In this document: positions 63,942-64,000 of the stretch, piece after piece
Numbering within the stretch: the first letter of the stretch is position 1
Layout of the letters: every line of letters begins with the position of its first letter
Assembly (NCBI GenBank): GCA_016841525.1
Contig: JAENYZ010000002.1
Location: 392,078-456,077 of the forward strand
Length of the DNA: 64,000 nt
Reading direction: 5' to 3'
Source: Anaerolineaceae bacterium
GTDB taxonomy: Bacteria; Chloroflexota; Anaerolineae; Anaerolineales; Anaerolineaceae
Made by a program: the position numbers and the translations under genes
Notes under the pieces: model-generated
Seen by the model: only the letters and a program-made list of their open reading frames with translations
Told to the model about the DNA's origin: nothing
The model's database searches: none

Positions 63942-64000
63942 GTAAAATTTCTGCATTTATTCAGGCTCTGCAAAGATTAGACATGCTTGACTGAAATTAT

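Noticed and set aside
1-64000. CRISPR array
   Set aside because: No run of regularly spaced identical repeats was seen. The 55-bp elements are far apart and have diverged arms.

Overview
The window looks like a chromosomal segment of a Chloroflexota bacterium, most likely an Anaerolineae-type organism. This is inferred from gene content, not from a marker gene. Supporting signs are a DnaD-type primosome protein next to dnaB outside the Firmicutes, an F420-type luciferase-like oxidoreductase, many secreted Asp/Glu-rich or Thr/Pro-linker proteins, secreted proteins ending in LPLIVR or LPLIIK, and abundant GTAGGGGC-type palindromic repeats with a resident REP-associated transposase.

Layout. 1-473: the end of a chromosomal gene, a terminator and a repeat-bearing spacer that ends in a GAAC-N4-GTTC palindrome. 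474-11947: a compact, one-directional phage-like cassette (small proteins, terminase large subunit, GH25 lysozyme, portal, protease/scaffold/capsid, holin-like protein, connector-like and two tail-like proteins). I see no integrase, repressor, tape measure or tail tube. Six copies of a previously unfamiliar 55-bp double-hairpin element lie in this cassette; five are exactly 55 bp with base-paired arms that change together, and at least two sit in frame inside genes. 12.3-24.8 kb: housekeeping and surface genes (GH1 glycosidase, DUF4173-like membrane protein, DegV, YdcF, a deacetylase-like lipoprotein, ferredoxin, DNA methyltransferase, isochorismatase-like and dienelactone-hydrolase-like enzymes). 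24.8-26.0 kb: tRNA-Phe with a clear promoter and terminator, flanked by two genes that carry three in-frame TAA codons, all where I expect tyrosine. 26-46 kb: secreted CAP and surface proteins, acetyltransferases, transporters, a racemase, a BMP-type binding protein, a RAYT transposase carrying its own REP, an ABC exporter and an overlapping M50 protease/solute-binding lipoprotein/RNase HI operon.

46.9-51 kb: a repeat cluster, then a leftward copper operon csoR-copZ-copA followed by a rhodanese whose frame crosses a TGA in a CTUP context with a SECIS-like hairpin, so it is probably a selenoprotein. 52-56.2 kb: a leftward replication block of dnaB, a DnaD-like gene and a DnaC/IstB-like loader with two AAA+ modules in one chain, followed upstream by a DUF151 nuclease-like gene with its own terminator. 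56.5-64 kb: a winged-helix regulator, an HEFTH protein, HAD phosphatase, acyltransferase, DnaJ-like chaperone, 6-phosphogluconolactonase, Crp/Fnr regulator and a CopD-like membrane protein.

Start codons were chosen from visible ribosome binding sites. Product names rest on motifs read by eye; no database search was possible.
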